Shown here piece after piece: positions 1-9,062 of a stretch of 64,000 bases of DNA (position 1 is the first letter of the stretch; the number at the start of each line of letters is the position of its first letter). The translations under genes were made by a program, and so were the position numbers. A model generated the notes under the pieces. It worked only from the letters and a program-made list of their open reading frames with translations, ran no database searches and was not told where the DNA came from. Source of the DNA: an uncultured Collinsella sp. (GTDB lineage Bacteria; Actinomycetota; Coriobacteriia; Coriobacteriales; Coriobacteriaceae); NCBI GenBank assembly GCA_900545615.1, contig UQZM01000004.1:1-64000 (forward strand), given 5' to 3'.

Positions 1-12
1 CCGCACGCAAAG

Positions 13-33
13 AAGGCCACTTAATGTGGCCTT
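13..33. terminator. Hairpin downstream of an off-window gene
   Basis: Perfect 8-bp stem AAGGCCAC/GTGGCCTT with a 5-nt loop. It probably ends transcription of a gene lying left of the window. The following T-rich tail is weak. Confidence 0.5.
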
Positions 34-120
34 CGTCTTGCGCAGGACTGTCCGAGCAGCAAACCAAAACCATCTCGCCAGCCCAGCGACCATCCCTCCC
101 AAAGATTTTCAAAAAAGTTG

Positions 121-150
121 TTGACGCGCGCGTAACGACTCGTCTAATAT
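121..150 (+). promoter_or_regulatory. Sigma-70-type promoter for the tRNA cluster
   Basis: TTGACG at 121-126 and TAATAT at 145-150 are separated by 18 bp. The first tRNA starts 14 bp downstream of the -10 box, which fits a short stable-RNA leader. This is assignment by eye. Confidence 0.6.
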
Positions 151-164
151 ATCCCTTGCGCGAT

Positions 165-241
165 GGACCTGTAGCTCAGTTGGTTAGAGCGTCCGGCTGA
201 TAACCGGGAGGTCACAAGTTCGAATCTTGTCAGGTCCACCA
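165..241 (+). tRNA. tRNA-Ile (GAT)
   Basis: A 77-nt cloverleaf with encoded CCA. The acceptor GGACCTG pairs with CAGGTCC, the anticodon arm reads CCGGCTGATAACCGG, and the T-arm carries GTTCGAATC. It is identical to the copy at 389-465. No rRNA lies beside it, although Ile/Ala tRNAs often sit in rRNA spacers. Confidence 0.95.
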
Positions 242-252
242 CTTTCTTTCGC

Positions 253-297
253 AATAAACACCCCAGCGAGAGCCGAGTCGCCGCTGGGGTGTTTATT
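253..297 (+). terminator. Long hairpin between tRNA-Ile and tRNA-Ala
   Basis: A 16-bp perfect inverted repeat, AATAAACACCCCAGCG and its complement, with a 13-nt loop and T-rich 3' side. It is a likely terminator or processing structure that makes the first tRNA-Ile a separate unit. Confidence 0.65.
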
Positions 298-308
298 ACT
301 GTCTCCGT

Positions 309-384
309 GGGGGTTTAGCTCAGCTGGGAGAGCGCGGGCTTTGCAAGCCTGAGGTCAGGGGTTCGATCCCCCTAACCTCCACCA
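309..384 (+). tRNA. tRNA-Ala (TGC)
   Basis: A 76-nt cloverleaf with encoded CCA. The acceptor GGGGGTT pairs with AACCTCC through one G-T wobble, and the anticodon loop is TTTGCAA. It lies only 4 nt before the second tRNA-Ile and is surely co-transcribed with it. Confidence 0.95.
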
Positions 385-388
385 TGAT

Positions 389-465
389 GGACCTGTAGCT
401 CAGTTGGTTAGAGCGTCCGGCTGATAACCGGGAGGTCACAAGTTCGAATCTTGTCAGGTCCACCA
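389..465 (+). tRNA. tRNA-Ile (GAT), second copy
   Basis: Base-for-base copy of the tRNA at 165-241, including CCA. The pair looks like a recent local duplication around tRNA-Ala. Confidence 0.95.
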
Positions 466-476
466 TCAAAACTGTT

Positions 477-510
477 AAAAGCCTCGGGGCAATTGCCTCG
501 AGGCTTTTTT
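477..510 (+). terminator. Terminator of the tRNA cluster
   Basis: AAAAGCCTCGGGGC pairs with GCCTCGAGGCTTTT around AATT and runs into T6. This is a classic rho-independent form. Confidence 0.85.
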
Positions 511-521
511 CTTAGCCACAG

Positions 522-560
522 AAGGTAGTCAAAAAAGCTCTGTCCCAAATTAACTACTTT
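522..560. repeat. GTCCC-core palindrome, AGTAG-stem type, copy 1
   Basis: Short stem AAGGTAGT/AACTACTTT around an AT-rich interior containing AAAAAAGC and TGTCCCAAATT. The same interior and stem type recur at 23724-23766, so this is an interspersed repeat rather than a chance hairpin. Confidence 0.6.
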
Positions 561-650
561 GATTTTGTGTGCTACGCGAAAGTTTGGGTAGTATAGCTAT
601 TCAACGCGGCGGGCCGCCGCGTGTTAACCGCTACGTACCGGAGGTGTTCC

Positions 651-1151
651 ATGGTTCGTGTCGACATAGAGACCATCGTCATGGCCGCCGGTCCCGTGCC
701 ATCGCTTATCGTGCTTCGCGAACGCTGCAGCAAGTCGGATTCCCCCGCGCCGCTGCGCTCCCTCTCCATCCAGACTGGCTCGTTTGAGGCTGCGGCAATC
801 AGCCGCGGCATCGACAGCGGACGCGCCGATCGCCCGATTACCCATGACCTGTTGCTCGATACTGTTGGCGCCCTGGGCGCCAAGCTCGAGCGCATCGAGA
901 TCGTTCGCGCCGAGCCGCCGGTGTTCTACGCGACGATTGTCGTACTGGCCGATGGTGACGAGCGCAAGATCGATGCCCGTCCCAGTGATGCCATTGCCCT
1001 TGCCGTGCGCAGCAATGCCCCCATGTTTGTGGAGGACGACATCATGAATCGCCTGGGCACTGTTTCTGCCCATACCGAGGAAGTTGACGACGAGCAGGAG
1101 TTCGAGAAGTTCGACGAGTTCGTCCATACGCTCTCGCCCGATGACTTCTAA
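651..1151 (+). CDS. Bifunctional nuclease (BFN/DUF151) domain protein
   Basis: A 166-residue protein whose middle (about residues 45-135) matches the BFN/DUF151 family. The hallmark stretch DARPSDAIALAVRSNAPMF is followed by VEDDI. Family members are small acidic proteins, some shown to have RNase/DNase activity, and their bacterial role is unclear. The ATG at 651 follows GGAGG with good spacing; an upstream in-frame ATG at 621 lacks such a site. The acidic tail EEVDDEQEFEKFDEF is typical of actinobacterial members. The stop codon directly abuts the start codon of the next gene, so the two are probably co-expressed. Family assignment is firm, function is inferred. Confidence 0.88.
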   Translation: MVRVDIETIVMAAGPVPSLIVLRERCSKSDSPAPLRSLSIQTGSFEAAAISRGIDSGRADRPITHDLLLDTVGALGAKLERIEIVRAEPPVFYATIVVLADGDERKIDARPSDAIALAVRSNAPMFVEDDIMNRLGTVSAHTEEVDDEQEFEKFDEFVHTLSPDDF

Positions 1152-1541
1152 ATGCGGGGCGGCCAGGATGCGGAGCGTTCGCTGATGGCCGGCGGTATGT
1201 CGGCTGAGGCGGCTGCGATCGCCCGCGAGGCCCAGATGCGCTCGGAGGCTTCTGAGGCGGCTCGCATTGCCTATGTGACGCAGGCCCGCACGCTCCGCGA
1301 GCGCCGCGGCTCGTTTATCAAGATGGTTGTCGTCTCCGCCCTTGTCGCGGCAATCTGCTCACGCCTTCGTGGTACAGTTGGTGCGCTTGGGTTTTCGATC
1401 TCTACGGGCCTGGTGATCTGGGGCGTGGTCGATGCAGTCATGCTGACCAGTCAGATCAAGGTGCTCGACAAGCGCGCGGCGGACATGATGCGCACCCGCG
1501 ACGCTGCCGCCAAGATCGCCGCCGAGGCACAAGAACTGTAA
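1152..1541 (+). CDS. Small membrane protein of unknown function
   Basis: 129 residues. The N-terminal 52 residues are Ala/Arg/Glu-rich and probably helical. Two hydrophobic segments follow (about 55-71 and 76-99), then a charged C-terminal helix. The ATG at 1152 touches the stop of the BFN gene. The in-frame ATG at 1185 has a GGAG about 9 nt upstream and may be the true start. I do not recognise the family. Codon use matches its neighbours, and it appears to belong to a small operon with the BFN gene and the gene at 1572. Confidence 0.7.
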   Translation: MRGGQDAERSLMAGGMSAEAAAIAREAQMRSEASEAARIAYVTQARTLRERRGSFIKMVVVSALVAAICSRLRGTVGALGFSISTGLVIWGVVDAVMLTSQIKVLDKRAADMMRTRDAAAKIAAEAQEL

Positions 1542-1571
1542 CGACGTCAGACTCGATGGGAAGGTCTAAAG

Positions 1572-2021
1572 ATGGCACAGGATATGCAGGATGCCGGTAA
1601 CGTCTCCGCCGAGCTCGACGCCATGGTGTGCGATCTGATCGGCGCGTTCTTGGACGACCTTGCCGCCGGTGAAAACCCTGGCGTGGTCGTGGCAATTGAG
1701 GATGCTGCTTCCAACCGTTATCTGGCGGCGCTCGACGAGGACGGCGAAGAGGCGTGCCTGGAGGCGGCCACCAACTTTATCTCCGAGCACAAGATGGGTC
1801 TTAAGGACGAGGGCCTGGGCCGTATCGTCCGCTATGCCATCGGCTACACCGGCTGCGTCGAGATCGATGGCGGCTACCATGACGCCCTGCTCGTGAGCTT
1901 TTTCGAGACGACGCTCGAGAGCGGTTTTTCGGCATATGTGCTGTATGAGGGCATGGGCGCCGGCGATGGTTTTATGTGGAGCGACCCTGAACCTGCAGGT
2001 GAGGAAACCCCTCTCATCTAA
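1572..2021 (+). CDS. Hypothetical acidic cytoplasmic protein
   Basis: 149 residues, soluble, acidic, with no signal peptide or membrane segment. GGAAGGT lies 10 nt before the ATG. The protein has an alpha/beta feel, with segments such as VVVAIEDAASNRYLAAL and FSAYVLYEGMGAG, but I do not recognise a family. It sits 30 bp after the small membrane protein and about 117 bp before typA. Length and third-position GC support a real gene. Confidence 0.75.
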   Translation: MAQDMQDAGNVSAELDAMVCDLIGAFLDDLAAGENPGVVVAIEDAASNRYLAALDEDGEEACLEAATNFISEHKMGLKDEGLGRIVRYAIGYTGCVEIDGGYHDALLVSFFETTLESGFSAYVLYEGMGAGDGFMWSDPEPAGEETPLI

Positions 2022-2138
2022 AATCGCTAAAATAAACGAGTTTTCGGTAAAAGGCTCAATATTCCCGCTGAGCGTTGTATCGCTGGGCGGGCCGCATACG
2101 CGTGCCGTTTGCATATGGATAGAAGATAGGGGAACTAC

Positions 2139-3977
<1,839 letters not shown>

Positions 3978-4004
3978 GCGCTGGACTTTATAGCGTCTAA
4001 CAAG

Positions 4005-4039
4005 AAAGGGCGTCGACCGTAATGGTCGGCGCCCTTTTT
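4005..4039 (+). terminator. typA terminator
   Basis: AAAGGGCGTCGACC pairs with GGTCGGCGCCCTTT around GTAAT (one mismatch) and is followed by T5. Confidence 0.85.
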
Positions 4040-4064
4040 GTGCATAGGGACTGAGCTGGTCTGC

Positions 4065-4099
4065 ACCACCACAAAGGTGCCTGGTCCCTTTGTGGTGGT
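4065..4099. repeat. GTCCC-core palindrome, ACCACCACAAAGG-stem type, copy 1
   Basis: 13-bp stem ACCACCACAAAGG and its complement around a 9-nt interior, 35 bp in total. The element at 35903-35937 is nearly its reverse complement and has the same length. It sits between the typA terminator and the 3' end of the bactofilin-like gene. Confidence 0.75.
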
Positions 4100-4105
4100 T
4101 GGCGG

Positions 4106-5251
4106 CTAAGCGGTGGGGAGTCCTGGCGTGTTAGCCGGCTGCTGCGGCTTGACGCGGGCGTTGCGCCAGATGATTTGGATGATGTAACCGAGCATAAAGA
4201 CAAAGGCCACGCCGCTGATGAAGTCACCTACGAGGGGAAGCCCCGTGAGGGCGCCTGCGATTACGCCGCCCACGGCTGCCATGGCGTAGCGGTTTTGGTT
4301 GTGTCCAACCATGCGGGCGATCGCGCACCCCGCAAAGGCACTCGACATCAACGCGATGCCGATAACGCCGCACAAGAGGGTTCCGGCAAGCGACAGACCA
4401 GCGATAGAGATAATCAGCAGTAGGACGGCGGGGACGATAGCAATCGTGCCCAGAAGACCGCTCACCCACAGGGGCATGGAGCGCTGGTGGAGCATGCCGG
4501 CGGCGCTGGCGGTCGCGCGCGGAAAGATGAGCTCGAGCAGCAGAGCGACAAAGCAGGTCGAGAGTGCCGCGGCGACGATACCGCCGATGACATCGTTAAC
4601 GGTGGAAGTATCCTCGTTCTCGGTGCGGTCGATCTTGAGCGCACCGACCTCGGCTCCCGCGGCGCGCTCGGGGTCCTCGGAGACGTGCGCGTTCACGGTG
4701 CCGGTGATGTGGGCGTTCTTGCCCAGGATGAGCTTGTCGGCCCAAACCTCGACATCGCCCTTGACGGTGCCATCGATGGTCACCGTGTCGCCCGCAAGCG
4801 CTGCCGACTTGGTGGAGCCTCGCAGGGCAACCGTCTCGCCTATCGCGTAGAAACAGTTGGCGGTGCTGTCGGAATTGAGCACGACATGCTGGCCAGCGAC
4901 GGTCACGCTGCCATCAACCGTGGTCTTGGCAATGTCGATGGTGCGTGCCGCCAGACGGACGGCGCCGCCCACTGTGCAGTCACGGATCGAGAGGGTATCG
5001 CCCGCGGCGATGATATCGCGGCCGATGGACACATCATCCAAGTTGAGGGCCTGACCTGCCCAGTACAGGTCACCTTCGACGCCGGACGGATTGGCGTCAT
5101 TGTCGGTCGCAAGTACGTTTCCTGCGGTGTCCGTGCCGGCGAACGACGCCGTGGGAAGCACGGTGATCGCCAGCGCGATGAGCGCGAATAGGATGGTGAT
5201 GCGGCCCCATGCTTTACGGCGCTGGGTCAACGGGAGTTGATTGCAGGGCAT
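4106..5251 (-). CDS. Bactofilin-like (polymer-forming) membrane protein
   Basis: 381 residues. A signal-anchor-like hydrophobic stretch (about 20-38) precedes a repetitive beta-rich region (about 60-205) with recurring short units such as SIRDCTVGGAVRL, TIDGTVKGDVEVWA and ITGTVNAHVS. These resemble the right-handed beta-helix of bactofilin-like (DUF583) proteins. The C-terminal half has about four or five membrane segments. Such proteins are usually exported or membrane-bound scaffolds with unknown substrate. The start at 5251 is chosen for its GAAGGA site; the upstream ATG at 5299 has none. It converges on typA. Confidence 0.75.
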   Translation of the reverse strand: MPCNQLPLTQRRKAWGRITILFALIALAITVLPTASFAGTDTAGNVLATDNDANPSGVEGDLYWAGQALNLDDVSIGRDIIAAGDTLSIRDCTVGGAVRLAARTIDIAKTTVDGSVTVAGQHVVLNSDSTANCFYAIGETVALRGSTKSAALAGDTVTIDGTVKGDVEVWADKLILGKNAHITGTVNAHVSEDPERAAGAEVGALKIDRTENEDTSTVNDVIGGIVAAALSTCFVALLLELIFPRATASAAGMLHQRSMPLWVSGLLGTIAIVPAVLLLIISIAGLSLAGTLLCGVIGIALMSSAFAGCAIARMVGHNQNRYAMAAVGGVIAGALTGLPLVGDFISGVAFVFMLGYIIQIIWRNARVKPQQPANTPGLPTA

Positions 5252-5357
5252 AGTGAATCCTTCGTTAGATACTCGGCATATACCTAACAGGGTACCCAAC
5301 GCGTGGGCGCTCTAAAAGAACTTCTCGGTTGCATTTCGAAGGATGAGCCCGCGCTAC

Positions 5358-6047
5358 CTACTTTTTGCGATGCAAAAAGCGTGCGATGTCATCCTCGGTG
5401 GGGCTTTTGATATCAAAGCGCAGCGACAGCCAGCGTAGTCCCATGGTCACCACGACGCAAACGACCAGTGCGACGACATTGCTGACCAAGCCGCTCATGA
5501 CAAGGCAAACATAGCTTGCCGATCCGGCGATGGCCGCGATGGCATAGAAGTTGGTGCGCTGGAAGATACCCGGCACCACACCCATAAAACCATCTCGCAG
5601 CATGCCGCCGCCCACCGCGGTAAAAAAGCCCATCATGATGCACACCGCCGGCGCAAAGCCGTAGACCAGCGCCTTGTCTGCGCCGGTTGCCGCATAAATA
5701 CCCACCGAGATGATATCGAGCAGGGGAATGAGCTTTTCGGGCTTGTCGACGATTGCCGGGAAGATGTAGATGATGGCCGCGGTGGCGATGGAGAGCGGGA
5801 GCGCCATCGGTTGGTTGAGGATGTAGACGTTGCCCACCTGCAGCGTCATATCGCGCAAAAGACCGCCGCCCAGTCCACAGACCACGGCGAGCGCGACGGC
5901 GCCCACCAGGTCGAGTTTGTGCTCGCGTGCGACCAACACGCCCGAGATCGATGCCGCGACGACGGCGAACATCTCGAGCCAAAACGGGATGGCAACCATG
6001 GCATCCGAGGCGTGTGCGGTAACGATCATAGCGGCGGCAACGGGCAA
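5358..6047 (-). CDS. UPF0126 / trimeric intracellular cation channel family membrane protein
   Basis: 229 residues with about seven membrane helices and two pseudo-repeats, each carrying the family signature: GLGGGLLRD and VGGGMLRDGF. This matches the YicG/YadS UPF0126 family, whose fold is that of TRIC-type cation channels; some members have been linked to glycine uptake. The start is taken as TTG at 6047 because AGGA lies 7 nt upstream; ATG at 6029 is the alternative. The 3' end falls about 100 bp from the start of the bactofilin-like gene on the same strand. Confidence 0.88.
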   Translation of the reverse strand: MPVAAAMIVTAHASDAMVAIPFWLEMFAVVAASISGVLVAREHKLDLVGAVALAVVCGLGGGLLRDMTLQVGNVYILNQPMALPLSIATAAIIYIFPAIVDKPEKLIPLLDIISVGIYAATGADKALVYGFAPAVCIMMGFFTAVGGGMLRDGFMGVVPGIFQRTNFYAIAAIAGSASYVCLVMSGLVSNVVALVVCVVVTMGLRWLSLRFDIKSPTEDDIARFLHRKK

Positions 6048-6225
6048 GATGGGGTCCTTTGAGTTACGGGTTTAGACAATGCCCGTACATAGTACATGTT
6101 CGGCGCCGATTGCGACCCTATTGCTCGGCAAACGGTCGGGACTGGGTACGGTCATAGGTTCCATGTTTGGGGATCCGGGTTGATGCTGAACGCGATGGGG
6201 GCGTGGTCGAATAGGAGGGATGTCC

Positions 6226-6306
6226 AAATTTTGAGCTTTGCTCAAAATTTATCCGGTCGGCTTACGCCGACCGCGCTGCGCTAAAAACGCGCCACTGGCG
6301 CGTTTT
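6226..6306. repeat. Three tandem perfect hairpins
   Basis: Three back-to-back palindromes: AAATTTTGAGC around TTT (6226-6250), CGGTCGGC around TTAC (6254-6273), and AAAACGCGCCA around C (6284-6306). They lie in a gene-free gap of about 370 bp just upstream of the stray tRNA-Ser end. Stem sequences differ from each other. Purpose unknown. Confidence 0.7.
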
Positions 6307-6327
6307 CTTTACGCTTTGCGCCCTGGC

Positions 6328-6352
6328 GGGTTCGAATCCCTCCTCCTCCGCC
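6328..6352 (+). other. Detached 3' end of tRNA-Ser (CGA), inverted
   Basis: 25 bases identical to the T-arm/acceptor 3' part of the tRNA-Ser at 6416-6506 but on the opposite strand. No matching 5' half with a normal cloverleaf lies upstream. It may be an attachment-site remnant or a broken tRNA copy. Confidence 0.7.
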
Positions 6353-6415
6353 GTATTTGCTTGTAAGGGACTTAAAAGAAAAAAGCCCCCGATCTGGGAG
6401 CTTTCTCAACCAAAA

Positions 6416-6506
6416 TGGCGGAGGAGGAGGGATTCGAACCCTCGTGACCTTATACAGGCCAAACGGTTTTCGAGACCGCCGCATTCAACCACTCTGCCAC
6501 CCCTCC
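6416..6506 (-). tRNA. tRNA-Ser (CGA)
   Basis: A 91-nt class II tRNA with encoded CCA. The acceptor GGAGGGG pairs with CTCCTCC, the discriminator is G, the anticodon loop is TCTCGAAA, and there is a long variable arm. Confidence 0.95.
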
Positions 6507-6554
6507 GCGTGGGGTAAAAACAAAGCAGGCTCGAAGGCCTGCTTTGGAATTAAC

Positions 6555-6645
6555 TGGCGGAGAGTCAGGGATTTGAACCCTGGAGACGCTTTTGACGCCT
6601 ACACGATTTCCAATCGTGCTCCTTCGGCCACTCGGACAACTCTCC
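6555..6645 (-). tRNA. tRNA-Ser (GGA)
   Basis: A 91-nt class II tRNA with encoded CCA. The acceptor GGAGAGT pairs with ACTCTCC, the discriminator is G, the anticodon loop is TTGGAAA, and the variable arm is long. It lies 48 bp upstream of tRNA-Ser (CGA) on the same strand. Confidence 0.95.
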
Positions 6646-7149
6646 GTTAAATGCGAAAGTCAGTATACACGAGGAATCGCAAAGTGCAAACAGAAAAGTT
6701 GGCATTTTTTAAAACGCTTTGCCGCGCTTGGCGTTGCAGTGGGGTTTGAGGTGCCAAAAAACGGCTTCCGACCAGCCTGGTTGATCAACTCAATTGTTCA
6801 AAAGGGGTATTCATAAGCGACTTGGCAATGAATATAAAAATCTTTGGGTGGTGTTGTGGACCACTGGTATGCATTTTGCGACCACAACCTTGTACCCGTT
6901 GACCTGCGGCTTGGCTCAGCTTGTCCCCACGGCACCGTATCTTGTCCACAGATCCGTCAAGCTCTTGGTCGGCATTTGGTTGGAATGTGCATGAAACGTC
7001 GTGCGAGTATGGGCATATGTGGAGGTCATGAGGTTGTAGCTGCATATTCTTGCAGCCTAGGAGGTTGAAAGATATTATTACCAAGTCTTTTCCTGCTTCA
7101 GGCGCACCTTCACGACCTGAAGCCACATTTGCCCAGAGGAGGTGACAAT
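6646..7149. other. Gene-free gap upstream of rpsF
   Basis: About 500 bp with no convincing ORF. It must hold the divergent promoters for the tRNA-Ser genes and the rpsF operon, but I see no clear boxes or leader structure. A weak inverted repeat (GTTGTGG / CCACAAC) lies near 6852-6891. Confidence 0.5.
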
Positions 7150-7443
7150 ATGAAGGCTTATGAACTGCTGTTCTTTGTTGACCCGTCGCTCGACCCCGAG
7201 ACTCGTCTCGCTGTTATGAAGCGTATCGATACCACGATCGCTGAGGGCGCTGGCAAGGTCGACTCCGTTGACGAGTGGGGCAAGCGCAAGCTCGCCTACG
7301 AGATCAACGACCTCACCGATGGTGACTACACCCTCATCAACTTCCACGCAGATCCTACCCAGATCGCCGAGCTTGATCGCGTCCTGCGCATCACCGACGC
7401 TGTGGTCCGCCACATGATCGTCCGTCGCGACGACCAGGAGTAA
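7150..7443 (+). CDS. rpsF: 30S ribosomal protein S6
   Basis: 97 residues, normal S6 length. It starts MKAYELLFFVDPSLDPE and contains the typical WGKRKLAYEINDLTDGDY segment and the RIDTTI/RITDAVVRHM helices. S6 binds S18 and 16S rRNA in the small-subunit platform. AGAGGAGGTGAC precedes the ATG at 7150. First gene of the conserved rpsF-ssb-rpsR-rplI operon. Confidence 0.97.
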   Translation: MKAYELLFFVDPSLDPETRLAVMKRIDTTIAEGAGKVDSVDEWGKRKLAYEINDLTDGDYTLINFHADPTQIAELDRVLRITDAVVRHMIVRRDDQE

Positions 7444-7491
7444 GACTGTCGTTTTGGACTGGGCGTGTGCCCCAAGAGGAAGTAGTGAGTT

Positions 7492-7944
7492 ATGAGCATC
7501 AATCGAGTGAACATCACCGGTAACCTCACCCGCGATCCCGAGCTGCGCGCCACCGCCGGCGGAACCCAGGTTCTGTCCTTTGGCGTCGCCGTGAACGATC
7601 GTCGCCGCAACGCGCAGACTGGCGAGTGGGAGGACTATCCCAACTTTGTCGACTGCACCATGTTCGGCACCCGCGCCGAGGCCGTGAGCCGTTTCCTGGC
7701 AAAGGGAAACAAGGTCGCGATCGAGGGCAAGCTGCGCTACAGCTCTTGGGAGCGCGACGGTCAGCGCAGGAGCAAGCTTGAGGTCATCGTCGATGAGATC
7801 GAGTTTATGAGCTCCCGTGGTGGCCAGGGTGGCTACGATCAGGGCGGTTACGCCCCCGCAGCTCCCGCGCCCGCAGCACGTCCTGCCGCACCGGTGGCCA
7901 CGCCGCCCGCGGTCGACGTCTACGATGAGGACATCCCGTTCTAA
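7492..7944 (+). CDS. ssb: Single-stranded DNA-binding protein
   Basis: 150 residues. The N-terminal OB-fold (about 1-108) opens with INRVNITGNLTRDPELRAT and includes WEDYPNFVDC. A flexible Gly/Ala/Pro-rich linker (about 112-140) leads to the acidic tip DEDIPF, the usual docking site for replication and repair partners. Placement between rpsF and rpsR is the standard order. Confidence 0.97.
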   Translation: MSINRVNITGNLTRDPELRATAGGTQVLSFGVAVNDRRRNAQTGEWEDYPNFVDCTMFGTRAEAVSRFLAKGNKVAIEGKLRYSSWERDGQRRSKLEVIVDEIEFMSSRGGQGGYDQGGYAPAAPAPAARPAAPVATPPAVDVYDEDIPF

Positions 7945-8016
7945 GGGTTGTTCACCTATTTTTGAGTGAGAGGCGGCTTCGGTTCGCCGAAGGTGCCAAA
8001 TGAAAGGTATTTTGAC

Positions 8017-8283
8017 ATGGCTAATGATTTTTCTGCACGTCAGCCGCGTCGTAAGTACTGCCAGTTCTGCAAGGAGAACACTGAGTTCATCGACTATAAG
8101 GACACTCAGCTTCTCCGTAAGTACATGACCGATCGTGGCAAGATCAAGCCCCGTCGCGTCACTGGCGCTTGCACGCAGCATCAGCATGACATCGCCAACG
8201 CCATCAAGCGCGCCCGCGAGATGGCTCTCCTGCCGTACACCGTCCCCGTGGTTTCCTCTCGTGGCAACCGCGACCGCGGCTAA
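8017..8283 (+). CDS. rpsR: 30S ribosomal protein S18
   Basis: 88 residues. Contains [11 protein letters not shown] and later [24 protein letters not shown], so it keeps four likely zinc ligands (CxxC and CxxH): the zinc-binding C+ form of S18. The start at 8017 is preferred because AAAGGT lies 8 nt upstream; an in-frame upstream ATG at 7966 would add an atypical extension. Confidence 0.96.
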   Translation: MANDFSARQPRRKYCQFCKENTEFIDYKDTQLLRKYMTDRGKIKPRRVTGACTQHQHDIANAIKRAREMALLPYTVPVVSSRGNRDRG

Positions 8284-8298
8284 GAAGGGAGACGCATC

Positions 8299-8838
8299 AT
8301 GAAGGTTATTCTTCTCGATGAGATCAAGGGCAAGGGCGGCGAGGGTGACGTCGTAGAGGTCGCTCAGGGTTACGCTGAGAACTTCCTGTTCCCCAAGAAG
8401 CTCGCTGTTGCCGCCACCAAGGGCAACCTCAAGCAGCTTGACGAGCGTCGCAACAACATCGCCAAGCGCGAGGCCGTCCGTCTGGCTACCGCCAACGAGA
8501 CCAAGGCTGCCTTCGAGGGCAAGACGGTTACCGTTGACGTCAAGGTCGGCGACGAGGGCATCCTCTTTGGCTCCGTTACCGCCGCTATGATCGCTGACGC
8601 CATCAAGGCTCAGCTCGGTATGGACATCGACCGCAAGCGCGTCGAGCTCGGTAAGCCCATCAAGGTTGCCGGTGCCCACACCGTTGCCATCTCGCTGTAC
8701 CGCGAGATCAAGGCCGAGGTTGTCGTTCTCGTCGGCGTTACCGCCGAGGAGCTCGCTGCCGAGGCTGAGGTCGAGGAGGCCGCTGGGGTCGCCGAGGCCG
8801 AGACCGCCGAGGTCGAGACTGAGGCTGCTGCCGAGTAG
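8299..8838 (+). CDS. rplI: 50S ribosomal protein L9 with acidic C-terminal tail
   Basis: 179 residues. Residues 1-148 are a standard L9: MKVILLDEIKGKGGEGDVVEV, the long connecting helix, and the C-terminal domain with VKVGDEGILFGSVT. The last 30 residues are an extra tail almost wholly of Ala, Glu and Val, absent from typical L9. AAGGGAG precedes the ATG. Last gene of the ribosomal-protein operon; a terminator follows. Confidence 0.96.
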   Translation: MKVILLDEIKGKGGEGDVVEVAQGYAENFLFPKKLAVAATKGNLKQLDERRNNIAKREAVRLATANETKAAFEGKTVTVDVKVGDEGILFGSVTAAMIADAIKAQLGMDIDRKRVELGKPIKVAGAHTVAISLYREIKAEVVVLVGVTAEELAAEAEVEEAAGVAEAETAEVETEAAAE

Positions 8839-8870
8839 CATTTGCTGCAACGCAACAATCTTGTTCTAAG

Positions 8871-8908
8871 AAGGGCGCTCTGGGAAACCAGGGCGCCCTT
8901 TTGTTTTT
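8871..8908 (+). terminator. Terminator of the rpsF operon
   Basis: AAGGGCGCTCTGG pairs with CCAGGGCGCCCTT around GAAA (one mismatch) and runs into a T-rich tract. Confidence 0.88.
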
Positions 8909-9062
8909 TGCGCTGAGCGAGCGTCATGGTGAACGTTGCGTCGAAGTCCTATATACAGGACCGTTCATCCGTTTGGTTCGGTGATGATTGGCGGCGCGCG
9001 GCGCGTTTTGGGACCGTGGCTGATACTATGGATGCTCGCAAGCGATATGAATGAGGATGCTC

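Noticed and set aside
6281..6650. ORFs spanning the tRNA-Ser genes
   Set aside because: Open frames caused by tRNA sequence; no protein family match and overlap with structural RNA.
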